Source: Fluctibacter halophilus
GTDB lineage: Bacteria > Pseudomonadota > Gammaproteobacteria > Enterobacterales > Alteromonadaceae
Assembly: GCF_020687825.1 (NCBI RefSeq)
Contig: NZ_JAJEWP010000001.1
Coordinates: forward strand, 1,582,998 to 1,646,997
Direction: 5' to 3'
Length of the DNA: 64,000 nt
The notes below the pieces were generated by a model. That model was given only the letters and a program-made list of their open reading frames with translations. It made no database searches and was not told the DNA's origin. Below, one piece after another: positions 1-8,779 of the stretch (its first letter is position 1; each line of letters starts with the position of its first letter). The translations under genes and the position numbers were made by a program.

Positions 1-885
1 GTGCAAGTGGACATCAACATCAGCGACACAATGGGCAATCACTGGGACTACTCAACCCAGTCATTCACCAACCAGACCTTCACTATCGTTACCGGCGCTT
101 TGGCCGACGATTTGTACCAGGTTGACGCGTTTGCCACCGACGATAACGGCGCAATGTCGGCGCTGAGTACGACCTTTGCACGCATTGGACCACCGCCGCC
201 AGCGACCGCACCACAGATGTCTGATGTGCTGGTCGCGGTCGATGGACAATGCGCCACCGTCAGTGGCTCGGTCATTGATGTGAATCAGGATCTGGTATCC
301 GTCGACGTCACCTTCAGTACTGCAACCACAAGTGCGGACATTCAGGGGGCGCAATTCACGGCTCAGGCCTGTAACTTGCCGGGTGGCAGCCAGACTGCCG
401 TGGTGACAGCCTCTGACGCGACCAATCTGAGCAGTGCAACTACCCTCAGCTTCGACATCGATGCGGGTCAGGTGGCGACCCTCGATCAGCACATCAGTGC
501 GGGTCGATTGGATTACACGAATTATGCCAATTGTTACCTGGAATACAGCACCGCAGCATTCAAGCTCAATGAGATCACAGCCAGTGGCGGACTGTGCCAA
601 TGGCAGGACAATGATGCTTCCTGTGTTGGCCCGACTCAGAATTGCAGCACTGGCGGTGGCAGTGGTGGCGGAGGCTCCGGCGGCGGTACTCAACCGTGCG
701 AAGCAATCGAAACCTACAACTACTACCATAAGACCGCAGGCCGCGCTTACAGCACTGGCAATCCCTACGCCCCGGACTACTTTGCCAACGGCAGTGATGA
801 GGCTATGGCCGGTTCAACCTGGGGACTGACATCATTGTACTCCACTGATGACAGCACCTGGTATGTAGGAAGTTGTCCGCTTTGA
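1..885 (+). CDS. C-terminal part of a secreted multidomain protein (5' end outside window)
   Basis: The frame is open to base 1, so the N-terminus lies upstream and the GTG at base 1 is probably an internal Val codon. The visible 294 residues hold Ig/PKD-like beta-sandwich stretches (about 1-165), a Cys-containing segment, a Gly/Ser-rich linker (about 216-230) and a last module of about 60 residues rich in Tyr, Gly and Ser that ends WYVGSCPL. This layout is typical of extracellular enzymes with C-terminal attachment modules. The last module resembles those I associate with secreted polyhydroxybutyrate depolymerase or esterase proteins, but no catalytic domain is in view. The substrate is therefore inference. 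Confidence 0.6.
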   Translation: MQVDINISDTMGNHWDYSTQSFTNQTFTIVTGALADDLYQVDAFATDDNGAMSALSTTFARIGPPPPATAPQMSDVLVAVDGQCATVSGSVIDVNQDLVSVDVTFSTATTSADIQGAQFTAQACNLPGGSQTAVVTASDATNLSSATTLSFDIDAGQVATLDQHISAGRLDYTNYANCYLEYSTAAFKLNEITASGGLCQWQDNDASCVGPTQNCSTGGGSGGGGSGGGTQPCEAIETYNYYHKTAGRAYSTGNPYAPDYFANGSDEAMAGSTWGLTSLYSTDDSTWYVGSCPL

Positions 886-1030
886 CGCAGACTTAATGAA
901 AAAACACCATGGGTCGGCGCAGGCCGTCGATCCATGAAAATTTTCACGTTTAAGGCCCGAATTAAGCCATTTTTTTTTCGTTAAACCACTCTCTACACTG
1001 CACTCCTCGTTTAATCACTGGGGGTATGCA

Positions 1031-1693
1031 GTGCATACATTGGAATTCTTTCACGACGCGGTTTGCGGCTGGTGCTATTTGCAATCACCTCGCCTTCGAG
1101 AGGTGGTCACATCACTCGATGACAACATAACCGTCATTCACCGTAGCTTTGTATTACAGCGGAACCGTCAGGAAATGATTGCCCGCTTTGGTTCCATGGA
1201 ACGGGCCAAATCCGACATTCTCGGCCATTGGCAGCAGTGTAAATTACACGCAGAACAGCCAGAACGTATCAATATCGACGGCATGCGCAAAGCCTCCTTC
1301 GAATACCCCAGTGGTTATGCAGCAGCGTTAGCCGCCAAAGCGGCGGAACACCTTGGTGGACAAAAAGGTCACTGGGACTATTTTGATCGGGTACAAACCG
1401 CTCACCTACGAGACAACCTCAACATCGCTAATCACACAGTGCTTGAGTGCCTGGCTGAAGACATGGGCCATAACCGCCTGCGGTTTCGTGAACTGATGCG
1501 CAGTGAGGCGGTGCGCGAAGCTGTCGACCAAGACAATGCCCGTGCCAAATCCATCGGTGTACTGACCATTCCATCAATACTGGTTAACGGTACGCGATTG
1601 ATTTCCCAAACACTGACCAGCGAACAATTAACCGCTGTACTTACCCACCTATTCACCGAATCCCCGGCAGGAGAGCGCCATGAAACTGTTTAA
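1031..1693 (+). CDS. DsbA-family thiol oxidoreductase (FrnE-like)
   Basis: A 220-residue protein with the thioredoxin-fold active site CGWC near residue 13 and the long helical insert of the DsbA/FrnE group. There is no signal peptide, so a cytoplasmic thiol-disulfide role is likely. The start is a GTG at 1031. The end overlaps the next gene by 14 bases, which points to translational coupling with the cyclase-like gene. The substrate is unknown. The family call is firm and the specific role is not. Confidence 0.85.
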   Translation: MHTLEFFHDAVCGWCYLQSPRLREVVTSLDDNITVIHRSFVLQRNRQEMIARFGSMERAKSDILGHWQQCKLHAEQPERINIDGMRKASFEYPSGYAAALAAKAAEHLGGQKGHWDYFDRVQTAHLRDNLNIANHTVLECLAEDMGHNRLRFRELMRSEAVREAVDQDNARAKSIGVLTIPSILVNGTRLISQTLTSEQLTAVLTHLFTESPAGERHETV

Positions 1694-2669
1694 TCCCATT
1701 CTGTTAGGCCTTATTGTTTACTGCTCAGCAACCTCAGCGACAACCACGCCCGACGTCGGCAACAGTCCATGGGGTAAGAACGATGAACTCGGTCGCCTCA
1801 ATATGATGACGGCCGAGGGACGTGCGACGCTGATGGCAAACACCGATTGGCAACAGGTTTACGATCTGGCGGTTGACTATTATGTCGGCATGCCCAGTTG
1901 GCAAGCTGCCGGCGACCCCCACTACCAGTTCTGGATGACACATACGCCCAACGGTGCCATCGTCGACAATGTTCTGCAACAAGGTACAGCCGTAAACCAA
2001 CATGTCAGCTACAGTGGCAGTGCGTTTTCGATGTATACCCATACCGGTACGCATATCGACGCGTTAAGCCATTTTGGCTTGAACGGTAAGATCTATAACC
2101 ACTTTTCAGCAGTGACGCACCTCGGTGACAAAGGGTGGCAGAAAGCTGGTGCAGAAACCCTGCCACCAATCATTGCCAGGGGTGTCCTGGTTGATATCCC
2201 AGCCAGCAAATCGCTAACCCAGTTACCCGACAACTACCGCATCTCAGCAGAAGATATAAAGACCGCACTGGCGAAGCAGAATACTCGTGTTCTAAACGGC
2301 GATGTCGTTTTGATACGCACCGGACGGATGCGTCAGTTCGAGCAGCCAAGCGTCTACATGAACAATGCGCCTGGGCTTGGGATGTCAGCGGCAAAATACC
2401 TTGCAGAAGAGGCGGGCGCGATGGTGCTTGGCGCTGACAATCTGAGTTTCGAAGCCTTCCCTGCTGAAATCAACGGAAACTATGTACCGGTGCACACCTA
2501 CCTGCTTGCCCAAAAGGGCATTCCGATCATCGAGCTCGCGTACCTGGAGGAACTGGCTAAAGACAAAGTATACGAATTCGCCTTTGTCGCCGCATCGCTG
2601 AAACTGCGTGGTGCCGATGCGTCCCCTTTTCGGCCTATTGCGGTGCCGCTCACTCACTCAGGAGAATAA
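1680..2669 (+). CDS. Exported cyclase-family metal-dependent hydrolase (kynurenine formamidase fold)
   Basis: A 329-residue protein with an N-terminal signal peptide (hydrophobic stretch about residues 5-20). The family metal-binding motif HTGTHIDALSH is present near residue 120, matching the HxGTHxDxxxH signature of PF04199 cyclases. Relatives hydrolyse N-formylkynurenine or related cyclic and acyl substrates using Mn or Zn. The signal peptide suggests periplasmic action. The gene begins inside the 3' end of the DsbA-like gene and is followed within 3 bases by a nitroreductase gene. The substrate cannot be read from the sequence. Confidence 0.85.
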   Translation: MKLFNPILLGLIVYCSATSATTTPDVGNSPWGKNDELGRLNMMTAEGRATLMANTDWQQVYDLAVDYYVGMPSWQAAGDPHYQFWMTHTPNGAIVDNVLQQGTAVNQHVSYSGSAFSMYTHTGTHIDALSHFGLNGKIYNHFSAVTHLGDKGWQKAGAETLPPIIARGVLVDIPASKSLTQLPDNYRISAEDIKTALAKQNTRVLNGDVVLIRTGRMRQFEQPSVYMNNAPGLGMSAAKYLAEEAGAMVLGADNLSFEAFPAEINGNYVPVHTYLLAQKGIPIIELAYLEELAKDKVYEFAFVAASLKLRGADASPFRPIAVPLTHSGE

Positions 2670-2671
2670 CC

Positions 2672-3301
2672 ATGGAATTACTGGAAGCCTTGCATTGGCG
2701 GTATGCCACCCGCACATTTCGCCGAGAGGTGGTCGACAACGAGACCGTTCAGGAGCTGTTGGAAACCATGCGACTGGCGCCGTCGTCCTACGGCCTGCAA
2801 CCCTACCGTGTAATTGTGGTTGAGGATCATGCTCGACGTGCTTCTTTGCTGCCGCATCTCATGGGCCAGGACAAAGCTGTTGACTGCTCTCACCTGCTGG
2901 TCATCGCGACCCTAAACCACATTGATGAGGCATTTATTGAACGCTATTTTGAGCATGCCAACGATGTGCGTGGTCTCGACAACCCCATTCACCCGGGATT
3001 TATCCAGCATGTGAAAGACGCAATTCTGAGTCTATCCCCGACTCAACGACAGCGTTGGGCGGAACAGCAAGCCTATATTGCACTGGGTCAATTGACAACG
3101 GCCTGTGCATTACTCGGCATCGATGCCTGTCCGATGGGCGGCTTTGATCCAGCAGGGGTCGACAGGGTGTTAGGACTTGAAACGCAAGGTGTGCACAGCA
3201 CTGTTTTATGTCCCATCGGCTACCGTCACGAAAGCGACACTGAAGCCACTTTACCCAAAGTGCGTATTCCGCTCGACGAATTCACCTGGAGCGTATCGTG
3301 A
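2672..3301 (+). CDS. Nitroreductase family oxidoreductase (NfsB/YdgI-like)
   Basis: A 209-residue FMN-dependent nitroreductase-fold protein. The N-terminal helix with RYATRTF, the APSSYGLQPYRVIVV segment near residue 35 and the later GIDACPMGGFD stretch match the FMN-binding parts of the NfsB group. It likely reduces nitro, quinone or enone substrates with NAD(P)H in the cytoplasm. It has a strong ribosome site (AGGAG) and shares a GTGA overlap with the next gene, so it belongs to the same transcription unit as the cyclase and the transporter. Confidence 0.88.
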   Translation: MELLEALHWRYATRTFRREVVDNETVQELLETMRLAPSSYGLQPYRVIVVEDHARRASLLPHLMGQDKAVDCSHLLVIATLNHIDEAFIERYFEHANDVRGLDNPIHPGFIQHVKDAILSLSPTQRQRWAEQQAYIALGQLTTACALLGIDACPMGGFDPAGVDRVLGLETQGVHSTVLCPIGYRHESDTEATLPKVRIPLDEFTWSVS

Positions 3302-3732
3302 CCTTCGCGCTACTGGCCTTCATCGCGGGGACACTGATTGCATTTCAGGCAAGCGTGAACAGCCAGTTGGGTGTGGTACTGAACAATCCCACGTTGGCCA
3401 CCGCCGTGGTGTTTTGTCTTAGTGCAACGGTGTCAGTGTTGGCTGTTGGCGTCTCCGGCAGCGACATCCCCACCTTGCAACACCTTCGCAATGTGCCGTG
3501 GTTTTTATGGCTGGGTGGATTGATGAGTGCCTTAGGGGTGGGGTTGTTTTACTACCTCATCCCAAAGATGGGGGTTGGGTTAATGATGTCCTATGCCCTC
3601 ACCGGTCAGCTTTTACTGGCCATGCTGGTCAGCCACTTCGGGTGGTTTGGCCTGCCCGTATTGCCATTATCACCAACCCGGATTGTCGGCCTGATGGCCA
3701 TGATAACCGGCATTATTTTGATCAATCGGTAG
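3298..3732 (+). CDS. YdcZ/DUF606-type DMT-superfamily membrane protein
   Basis: A 144-residue protein with about four to five hydrophobic segments and the N-terminal pattern FIAGTLIAFQASVNSQLG typical of the PF04657 (DUF606) family, whose members resemble half of an EamA-type transporter. It sits in the inner membrane, perhaps as a dimeric small-molecule exporter. The GTG start overlaps the stop of the nitroreductase gene (GTGA), so the two are translationally coupled. The cargo is unknown. Confidence 0.85.
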   Translation: MTFALLAFIAGTLIAFQASVNSQLGVVLNNPTLATAVVFCLSATVSVLAVGVSGSDIPTLQHLRNVPWFLWLGGLMSALGVGLFYYLIPKMGVGLMMSYALTGQLLLAMLVSHFGWFGLPVLPLSPTRIVGLMAMITGIILINR

Positions 3733-3738
3733 CATCGT

Positions 3739-4467
3739 ATGAACCACAAACTGCAACGTAACATCAACAACTTGCAAACTCTTTGGCATGCTTACGGGGC
3801 GTCCAGCCTGGGAAACCTGTTGCTTTCTCACCAATGGCCAAACAAAATATGGATGTCGGAACAGGCAAGAACCGATACACCAGCCACCCTGAGCCAATTG
3901 CTTACCTTACTCAAGCTGCACCCACAGCACGTGTTGAGTGTTTGGTGCCCGGAGGACAATAAAAACCTGACCAACGCCCTGCCACTGCAACCCCAAACAC
4001 AATTAACGGCAATGGCACTATCACTGGACGAGCAGGCACAATCCGAGACTGAAACTATCGCCGTCAATTCAACAACGACATCACTGCAGCGGATGAGCAG
4101 TCCGCGCCAACAGTCGGACTGGTGCACGCTGTGCAGTGCAGGGTTTGGTTATCAGGTGTCTGTCCGCGCGATTACCAATGCATGTCGTCATCATAATGCT
4201 GAGCTACTTGCCCTGACAGACCACAGCATACCTGTCGCCACAGCACTGGTGCTGCGCACAGGGAAAACTCTGGGCATTCATCAAGTCGCGGTCCCGCCTG
4301 AACACCGGGGAAAAGGCTATGCTAAAACCTTGATGCAGCATATTGTATGGCAAGCCGCGCAACAATCCGTCAACCTGCTCGTTCTGCAGGCTTCTGATAT
4401 GGGACGCTCGCTGTATCAGAGCATGGGGTTTGAATCACTGGCAACGATAAACCACTACTCGTTGTGA
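3739..4467 (+). CDS. GNAT-family N-acetyltransferase
   Basis: A 242-residue protein whose C-terminal half carries the acetyl-CoA-binding motif A (VAVPPEHRGKGYAKTLMQ, about residues 180-197) and the motif B pattern ending LYQSMGFES. The first 100 residues are weakly conserved and rich in polar residues. It starts 6 bases after the YdcZ-like gene, so it is probably the last gene of the run beginning at 1031. The acceptor substrate cannot be deduced. Confidence 0.82.
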   Translation: MNHKLQRNINNLQTLWHAYGASSLGNLLLSHQWPNKIWMSEQARTDTPATLSQLLTLLKLHPQHVLSVWCPEDNKNLTNALPLQPQTQLTAMALSLDEQAQSETETIAVNSTTTSLQRMSSPRQQSDWCTLCSAGFGYQVSVRAITNACRHHNAELLALTDHSIPVATALVLRTGKTLGIHQVAVPPEHRGKGYAKTLMQHIVWQAAQQSVNLLVLQASDMGRSLYQSMGFESLATINHYSL

Positions 4468-4502
4468 CCCTCAGTGCACGGCGTTTTTTTTAAGGAGGTC
4501 CA

Positions 4503-5384
4503 ATGCACCGAATATCGATAGAACAATGGCGTATGTTTATCGCTGTCGTTGATTGTGGAGGGTTTGCCCAGGCAGGCGATGCCCTGTATAAAACGCAATC
4601 TACTGTCAGTCACAGTGTACGCAAACTGGAACAAACCATTGGCAAAGGGCTGTTTGAAGTGCAGGGGCGTCGGGCGGTGCTAACCCCTTTCGGTGAAAGT
4701 TTGCTCCCTGCTGCCCGCGCATTAGTGTCTCAGGCCGATTCACTCGAACACGAGGCAATCTCCCATCGCCAGTCAGTGAACGCAACATTGTCGATCGCGA
4801 TAGACAGTCTGTATCCCCGCCCCACGCTCTATGGCGCGCTGGCCCGTTTCAAAGACTGTTATCCTGACATTAATGTGCAAGTGCATGAAACCGTATTGTC
4901 CCGTACCGCTGAACTGCTTGAAGATGGCACCGTTGTTTTGGGGATAGCCAGTGCCATGCCCAAAAACGTGATCACTCAACTCATCACCACGGTCGATTTG
5001 ATTGCCGTTGCGGCAGCAACGTCCCCGCTGCACAGCAACAGGCGGTTAACACTGCCTGATCTCGAGCAGGAATGTCAGGTAGTGATCCGAGACGCTGGAC
5101 TGCGCGCCAACATGAACTCTGGTTGGTTGGGTAGTCACCGGCGGGTGACGGTGTCGAATGTTGCAGAACTCTCGCAAGCCCTCGCGCAGGGTATCGGTTT
5201 TGGTTGGCTTCCGGTGTGGGCTCAACAAGCGCAACCCCTTGTGGAGCCACTGCCACTCTCTCAGGGATTGATACGGACGGTTGCCTTGCAGCTCGGCATT
5301 CAAGAGCATATGGCTGATGATGAGCGTTTGATGCTGCTACAAAAATTGCTCCTGGAGCCTACCGATGGCCACAGCATGCGGTGA
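4503..5384 (+). CDS. LysR-family transcriptional regulator
   Basis: A 293-residue protein with an N-terminal winged helix-turn-helix (about residues 5-65; KTQSTVSHSVRKLEQTIG is the recognition region) and a periplasmic-binding-like effector domain after residue 90. The ribosome site TAAGGAGGT is near-perfect and 4 bases from the ATG. Unlike many LysR genes it is not divergent from its neighbour but follows the enzyme operon on the same strand. Its targets and ligand are unknown. Confidence 0.9.
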   Translation: MHRISIEQWRMFIAVVDCGGFAQAGDALYKTQSTVSHSVRKLEQTIGKGLFEVQGRRAVLTPFGESLLPAARALVSQADSLEHEAISHRQSVNATLSIAIDSLYPRPTLYGALARFKDCYPDINVQVHETVLSRTAELLEDGTVVLGIASAMPKNVITQLITTVDLIAVAAATSPLHSNRRLTLPDLEQECQVVIRDAGLRANMNSGWLGSHRRVTVSNVAELSQALAQGIGFGWLPVWAQQAQPLVEPLPLSQGLIRTVALQLGIQEHMADDERLMLLQKLLLEPTDGHSMR

Positions 5385-5443
5385 AACCGTTCAATCATGC
5401 AATCGAGCATTATCACGCATAGTTACTTCCTGAATCATCCGCT

Positions 5444-5914
5444 TTAAGTCGATATCAGGGGGGCAAATGATGCCCGCAACTGGGCCCCAAGTACCGAAGG
5501 CGCTATACCGATTTCCAATCCACGGCGTCCGCCGCTGACATAAAACGTTTCCAACTTGTTGGCACTGCTGTCGATATAACACGACATGTGTTTTTTCTGC
5601 CCCAGCGGACTGACACCGCCGAGGACATATCCTGTCATGCGCTCGACGTCTGCGGGGATTGCCATACTGGCCTTTTTGACACCCGCCGCTTTGGCAATCG
5701 CTTTCAGATCCAGGGTATGGGTCACCGGCACAATAGCCATCGCATACTGCTCGCCGGACAAGGCCACAATCAGGGTTTTAAATACTGTGTCAGGCGCCAG
5801 GTTAAGCTTGTCCGCAGCCTCCTGACCGTACGATGCGCCTTCGGAATCATGGTTGTATTCCAGCAACGTGTGGGGAAGTTTACGCTTTCTGAGCAAGGTC
5901 ACTGCGGGCGTCAT
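5444..5914 (-). CDS. ybaK: Cys-tRNA(Pro)/Cys-tRNA(Cys) deacylase YbaK
   Basis: A 156-residue YbaK/EbsC-family protein. Family features visible are the N-terminal TPAVTLLRKRKLPHTLLEY segment, the VFKTLIV strand with the conserved Lys, the KKASMA patch and the GGVSPLGQKKHM motif near residue 100. It hydrolyses Cys mischarged onto tRNA-Pro, protecting translation fidelity in the cytoplasm. It converges on the LysR gene and stands alone. Length is normal for the family. Confidence 0.93.
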   Translation of the reverse strand: MTPAVTLLRKRKLPHTLLEYNHDSEGASYGQEAADKLNLAPDTVFKTLIVALSGEQYAMAIVPVTHTLDLKAIAKAAGVKKASMAIPADVERMTGYVLGGVSPLGQKKHMSCYIDSSANKLETFYVSGGRRGLEIGIAPSVLGAQLRASFAPLIST

Positions 5915-6056
5915 GAGCTCACTTTACTGTCATTGTCGTTGTACAGCATGGTAACGGGATAAATGCCAAATGTCAGCGGTACAACGTGCTTGCAAAGCAA
6001 TGTTGGTTGATAAATGATAGCCGCCCCGATGTGCCCAATCATTTGCAAGGATCCGA

Positions 6057-6671
6057 ATGTACATTCCCAGAAATCTGACCATGGACGGCGACGGTGTGGT
6101 CGCTGACTTTATCGCCGCGTATGGCTTTGGCATCATGGTGAGTAGCGATCTTGTGGCCACTCACCTACCCCTGCAATATGCACCATCAAAAGGAGAACTG
6201 GGCACCCTGTACGGTCATTTCGCCCGCGCGAATCCACACTGGAAAGCCCTTGATAGCGCCAAGGTACTGATCATCTTCAATGGCCCCCATGCGTACATTT
6301 CACCCCGCTGGTATGCCAACAAACCAGCGGTTCCGACCTGGAACTATGCGGCCGTTCATTGCACGGGAACGCTCTCGCTACTGGATGACGACAGCAATCA
6401 TGATGCTATGAGCGCACTGATCAAACAGTACGAGCCGGAATTGCTCGACGATGCTGATATAATGCCTGCCGATTACCGCGACAAACTCAGCAAAGCGGTG
6501 GTCGGATTCAGCGTAGCGCTGGACAGTATCCAGGGCAAAGAGAAACTGGGCCAGCACCGTAAACCCGAAGACCAGAAAGGGGTCTTCGCAGCATTGCAGC
6601 AAAGCAATCACCTCGATGCAAAGGCACTGGCAGCGTATATGCAGCAGCGACAGATTGGGATTGGCCTGTAA
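6057..6671 (+). CDS. PaiB-like FMN-binding negative regulator
   Basis: A 204-residue protein of the PaiB/FMN-binding split-barrel family. It begins MYIPRNLTMDG and contains the family stretch VATHLPLQY and the segment around FNGPHAYISPRWY (about residues 78-92). In Bacillus PaiB represses sporulation and protease genes, while in proteobacteria the role is uncertain. The ribosome site AAGGATCC lies just before the ATG. The gene reads toward the hairpin-rich repeat array at 6701. Confidence 0.88.
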   Translation: MYIPRNLTMDGDGVVADFIAAYGFGIMVSSDLVATHLPLQYAPSKGELGTLYGHFARANPHWKALDSAKVLIIFNGPHAYISPRWYANKPAVPTWNYAAVHCTGTLSLLDDDSNHDAMSALIKQYEPELLDDADIMPADYRDKLSKAVVGFSVALDSIQGKEKLGQHRKPEDQKGVFAALQQSNHLDAKALAAYMQQRQIGIGL

Positions 6672-6700
6672 TCGCAGTTTCTGCCAAGTCCTTCCTCCTA

Positions 6701-7328
6701 CGGGTTTAAATAAAAAAGCCCCGCTAAACAGCGGGGCTTTATAACCAATGAATCCGGCTTGAAGTACCGGGAGGGATTACGGAATACTTCCTGTATTCCG
6801 CCCTACGGGCCACCGCTTTCGCGGTGTTCCACAGCGTTCCCGAAGCTGTGCATGAACCTTAGGTTTCGAACCGTAGGGTCCGAACCAAATCCTCACCCTC
6901 CGGGTTTAAATAAAAAAGCCCCGCTAAACAGCGGGGCTTTATAACCAATGAATCCGGCTTGAAGTACCGGGAGGGATTACGGAATACTTCCTGTATTCCG
7001 CCCTACGGGCCACCGCTTTCGCGGTGTTCCACAGCGTTCCCGAAGCTGTGCATGAACCTTAGGTTTCGAACCGTAGGGTTCGAACCAAATCCTCACCCTC
7101 CGGGTTTAAATAAAAAAGCCCCGCTAAACAGCGGGGCTTTATAACCAATGAATCCGGCTTGAAGTACCGGGAGGGATTACGGAATACTTCCTGTATTCCG
7201 CCCTACGGGCCACCGCTTTCGCGGTGTTCCACAGCGTTCCCGACGCTGTGGTCGAACCGTAGGGTCCGAACCAAATCCTCACCCTCCGGGTTTAAATAAA
7301 AAAGCCCCGCTAAACAGCGGGGCTTTTT
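6701..7328. repeat. Tandem ~200-bp repeat array downstream of tRNA-Ser (3 units plus a terminator)
   Basis: Units lie at 6701-6900, 6901-7100 and 7101-7286, followed by a partial unit (7287-7328). The first two are 200 bp and almost identical. The third is 186 bp through an internal deletion. Each unit holds a strong GCCCCGC/GCGGGGC hairpin, the 10-mer GGGAGGGATT shared with the 3' part of the adjacent tRNA-Ser gene, and further small inverted repeats. Read leftward, the array is the trailer of the tRNA-Ser transcript. The layout resembles the E. coli tyrT operon, where 178-bp repeats carry a tRNA 3' fragment. Confidence 0.9.
7302..7328 (-). terminator. Intrinsic terminator after tRNA-Ser (first of four copies)
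   Basis: On the minus strand AAAGCCCCGC, a short loop and GCGGGGC are followed by TTTTTTATTT, a classic rho-independent terminator placed about 10 bases after the CCA end of tRNA-Ser. The same hairpin recurs at about 6715-6740, 6915-6940 and 7115-7140. In those copies the plus-strand T-tract is shorter (TTTATA), so leftward termination is the better reading. Confidence 0.85.
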
Positions 7329-7337
7329 TATTTAAAT

Positions 7338-7428
<91 letters not shown>

Positions 7429-7463
7429 GGAAAACAGCTTCGATGTTCGTCGAAGCGCGGCGT

Positions 7464-7492
7464 ATATTAGGGAAATCCCTGCAGGGAATCAA
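7464..7492 (-). promoter_or_regulatory. Promoter of tRNA-Ser
   Basis: On the minus strand TTGATT (7492-7487) is followed after 17 bases by TAATAT (7469-7464). Just downstream lies a GC-rich stretch (ACGCCGCGC), as is usual for the discriminator of stringently controlled stable-RNA promoters. Confidence 0.6.
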
Positions 7493-7514
7493 GGGAAAAA
7501 CCGCTTTCCCTGCC

Positions 7515-7538
7515 TATTTGCTGATTTTTACAGCAAAT
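7515..7538 (-). terminator. Hairpin directly after nadA
   Basis: A perfect 8-bp inverted repeat (ATTTGCTG/CAGCAAAT, 7-8-base A/T loop) begins at the nadA stop codon. No strong U-tract follows, so it may be an RNA 3'-end stabiliser rather than a full terminator. Confidence 0.4.
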
Positions 7539-8596
7539 CAGGCATTTCCCTTCACTTTTAACTTATTTTGCGCCGAAAAATCCAACATACGGTTCAACGG
7601 GATAAGGGCTTTTTCCCGCAGCTGCGCATCGACAAATATCTCGTGGCCGCTGTTGTCGGTTAAGGCGTCATGAATGGCTACCAGCCCGTTCATCGCCATC
7701 CAGGGGCAATGGGCACAGCTTTTACACGTCGCGCCGTTACCACCGGTGGGGGCTTCCAGAAACGTTTTGCTCGGTTCCAGTTGCTGCATCTTGTAGAAGA
7801 TACCGCGGTCAGTTGCGACAATGAATTTGTCATTCGGCATCGTACGCGACGCATTGATCAGTTGGGTCGTTGAACCCACCGCATCGGCCATATCCACCAC
7901 ACTGGCGGGTGATTCCGGATGCACCAGAATCGCAGCATCAGGATGCAGGTGTTTCATGTCAGACAACGCTTTGGCAGAGAATTCATCATGCACAATACAT
8001 TCACCCTGCCACATCAACATGTCTGCACCGGTCTGCTTGGCAATGTAGTTGCCCAGATGGCGATCAGGACCCCAGATGATTTTCTCACCCATTGCATCCA
8101 GGTGCTCAACCACTTCCAACGCAATGCTGGACGTCACTACCCAATCGGCGCGGGCTTTCACCGCCGCTGAGGTGTTGGCATACACCACAACCGTATGGTC
8201 TGGGTGCGCATCACAAAATGCACTGAACTTATCAATCGGGCAGCCCAGATCCAAAGAACAGGTTGCTTCCAGTGTCGGCATCAACACGGTTTTTTCCGGG
8301 CTGAGGATCTTTGCTGTTTCCCCCATGAACCGCACGCCTGCAACGATCAACGTATCAGCATCACAATCACGCCCATAACGCGCCATTTCCAGCGAATCAG
8401 AAATACAGCCACCGGTTTCCTCAGCAAGGGCCTGGATTTCAGGATCGGTGTAATAGTGCGCGACCAGCGTCGCGTTGCGTGCTTTTAGCAATTGTTTAAT
8501 GCGCTGAACATAGTCCTGCTTTTGCACGTCGCTCAGTGCGACAGGTTTGGCAGGAAACGGATATTCGATGGCATCGACACGTAACGTTTGAACCAT
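7538..8596 (-). CDS. nadA: Quinolinate synthase NadA
   Basis: A 352-residue enzyme that condenses iminoaspartate with dihydroxyacetone phosphate to quinolinate in de novo NAD synthesis. Seen are [12 protein letters not shown] near the N-terminus, the first Fe-S ligand in the [10 protein letters not shown] segment, a second conserved Cys in the GECIVHDEF region and the C-terminal [10 protein letters not shown] motif (CxxCxxC-type), consistent with a [4Fe-4S] cluster. The gene lies leftward between the tRNA-Ser and tRNA-Lys loci, as often seen near tol-pal in gammaproteobacteria. Confidence 0.97.
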   Translation of the reverse strand: MVQTLRVDAIEYPFPAKPVALSDVQKQDYVQRIKQLLKARNATLVAHYYTDPEIQALAEETGGCISDSLEMARYGRDCDADTLIVAGVRFMGETAKILSPEKTVLMPTLEATCSLDLGCPIDKFSAFCDAHPDHTVVVYANTSAAVKARADWVVTSSIALEVVEHLDAMGEKIIWGPDRHLGNYIAKQTGADMLMWQGECIVHDEFSAKALSDMKHLHPDAAILVHPESPASVVDMADAVGSTTQLINASRTMPNDKFIVATDRGIFYKMQQLEPSKTFLEAPTGGNGATCKSCAHCPWMAMNGLVAIHDALTDNSGHEIFVDAQLREKALIPLNRMLDFSAQNKLKVKGNA

Positions 8597-8779
8597 GTGA
8601 TTCTCTTTGGTTTACCCGGACTTCAGTAAAGGGGCGCAATTATACCTAAGCCGTCATCAAAATTACACATTTCACACAATAGACAAGGGTGGAACGCTGA
8701 AGTTGCGCGCTAAGGTGTCTGTACACGGCTTTGAAACACCATGCTCGGGTTACGAAGGCTGCATGGGATTGGTTGGTGT

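Noticed and set aside
6759-7144. Two near-identical 61-codon frames in the tRNA-Ser trailer repeats
   Set aside because: They arise from the tandem repeat itself and consist of hairpin DNA with no conserved protein feature.
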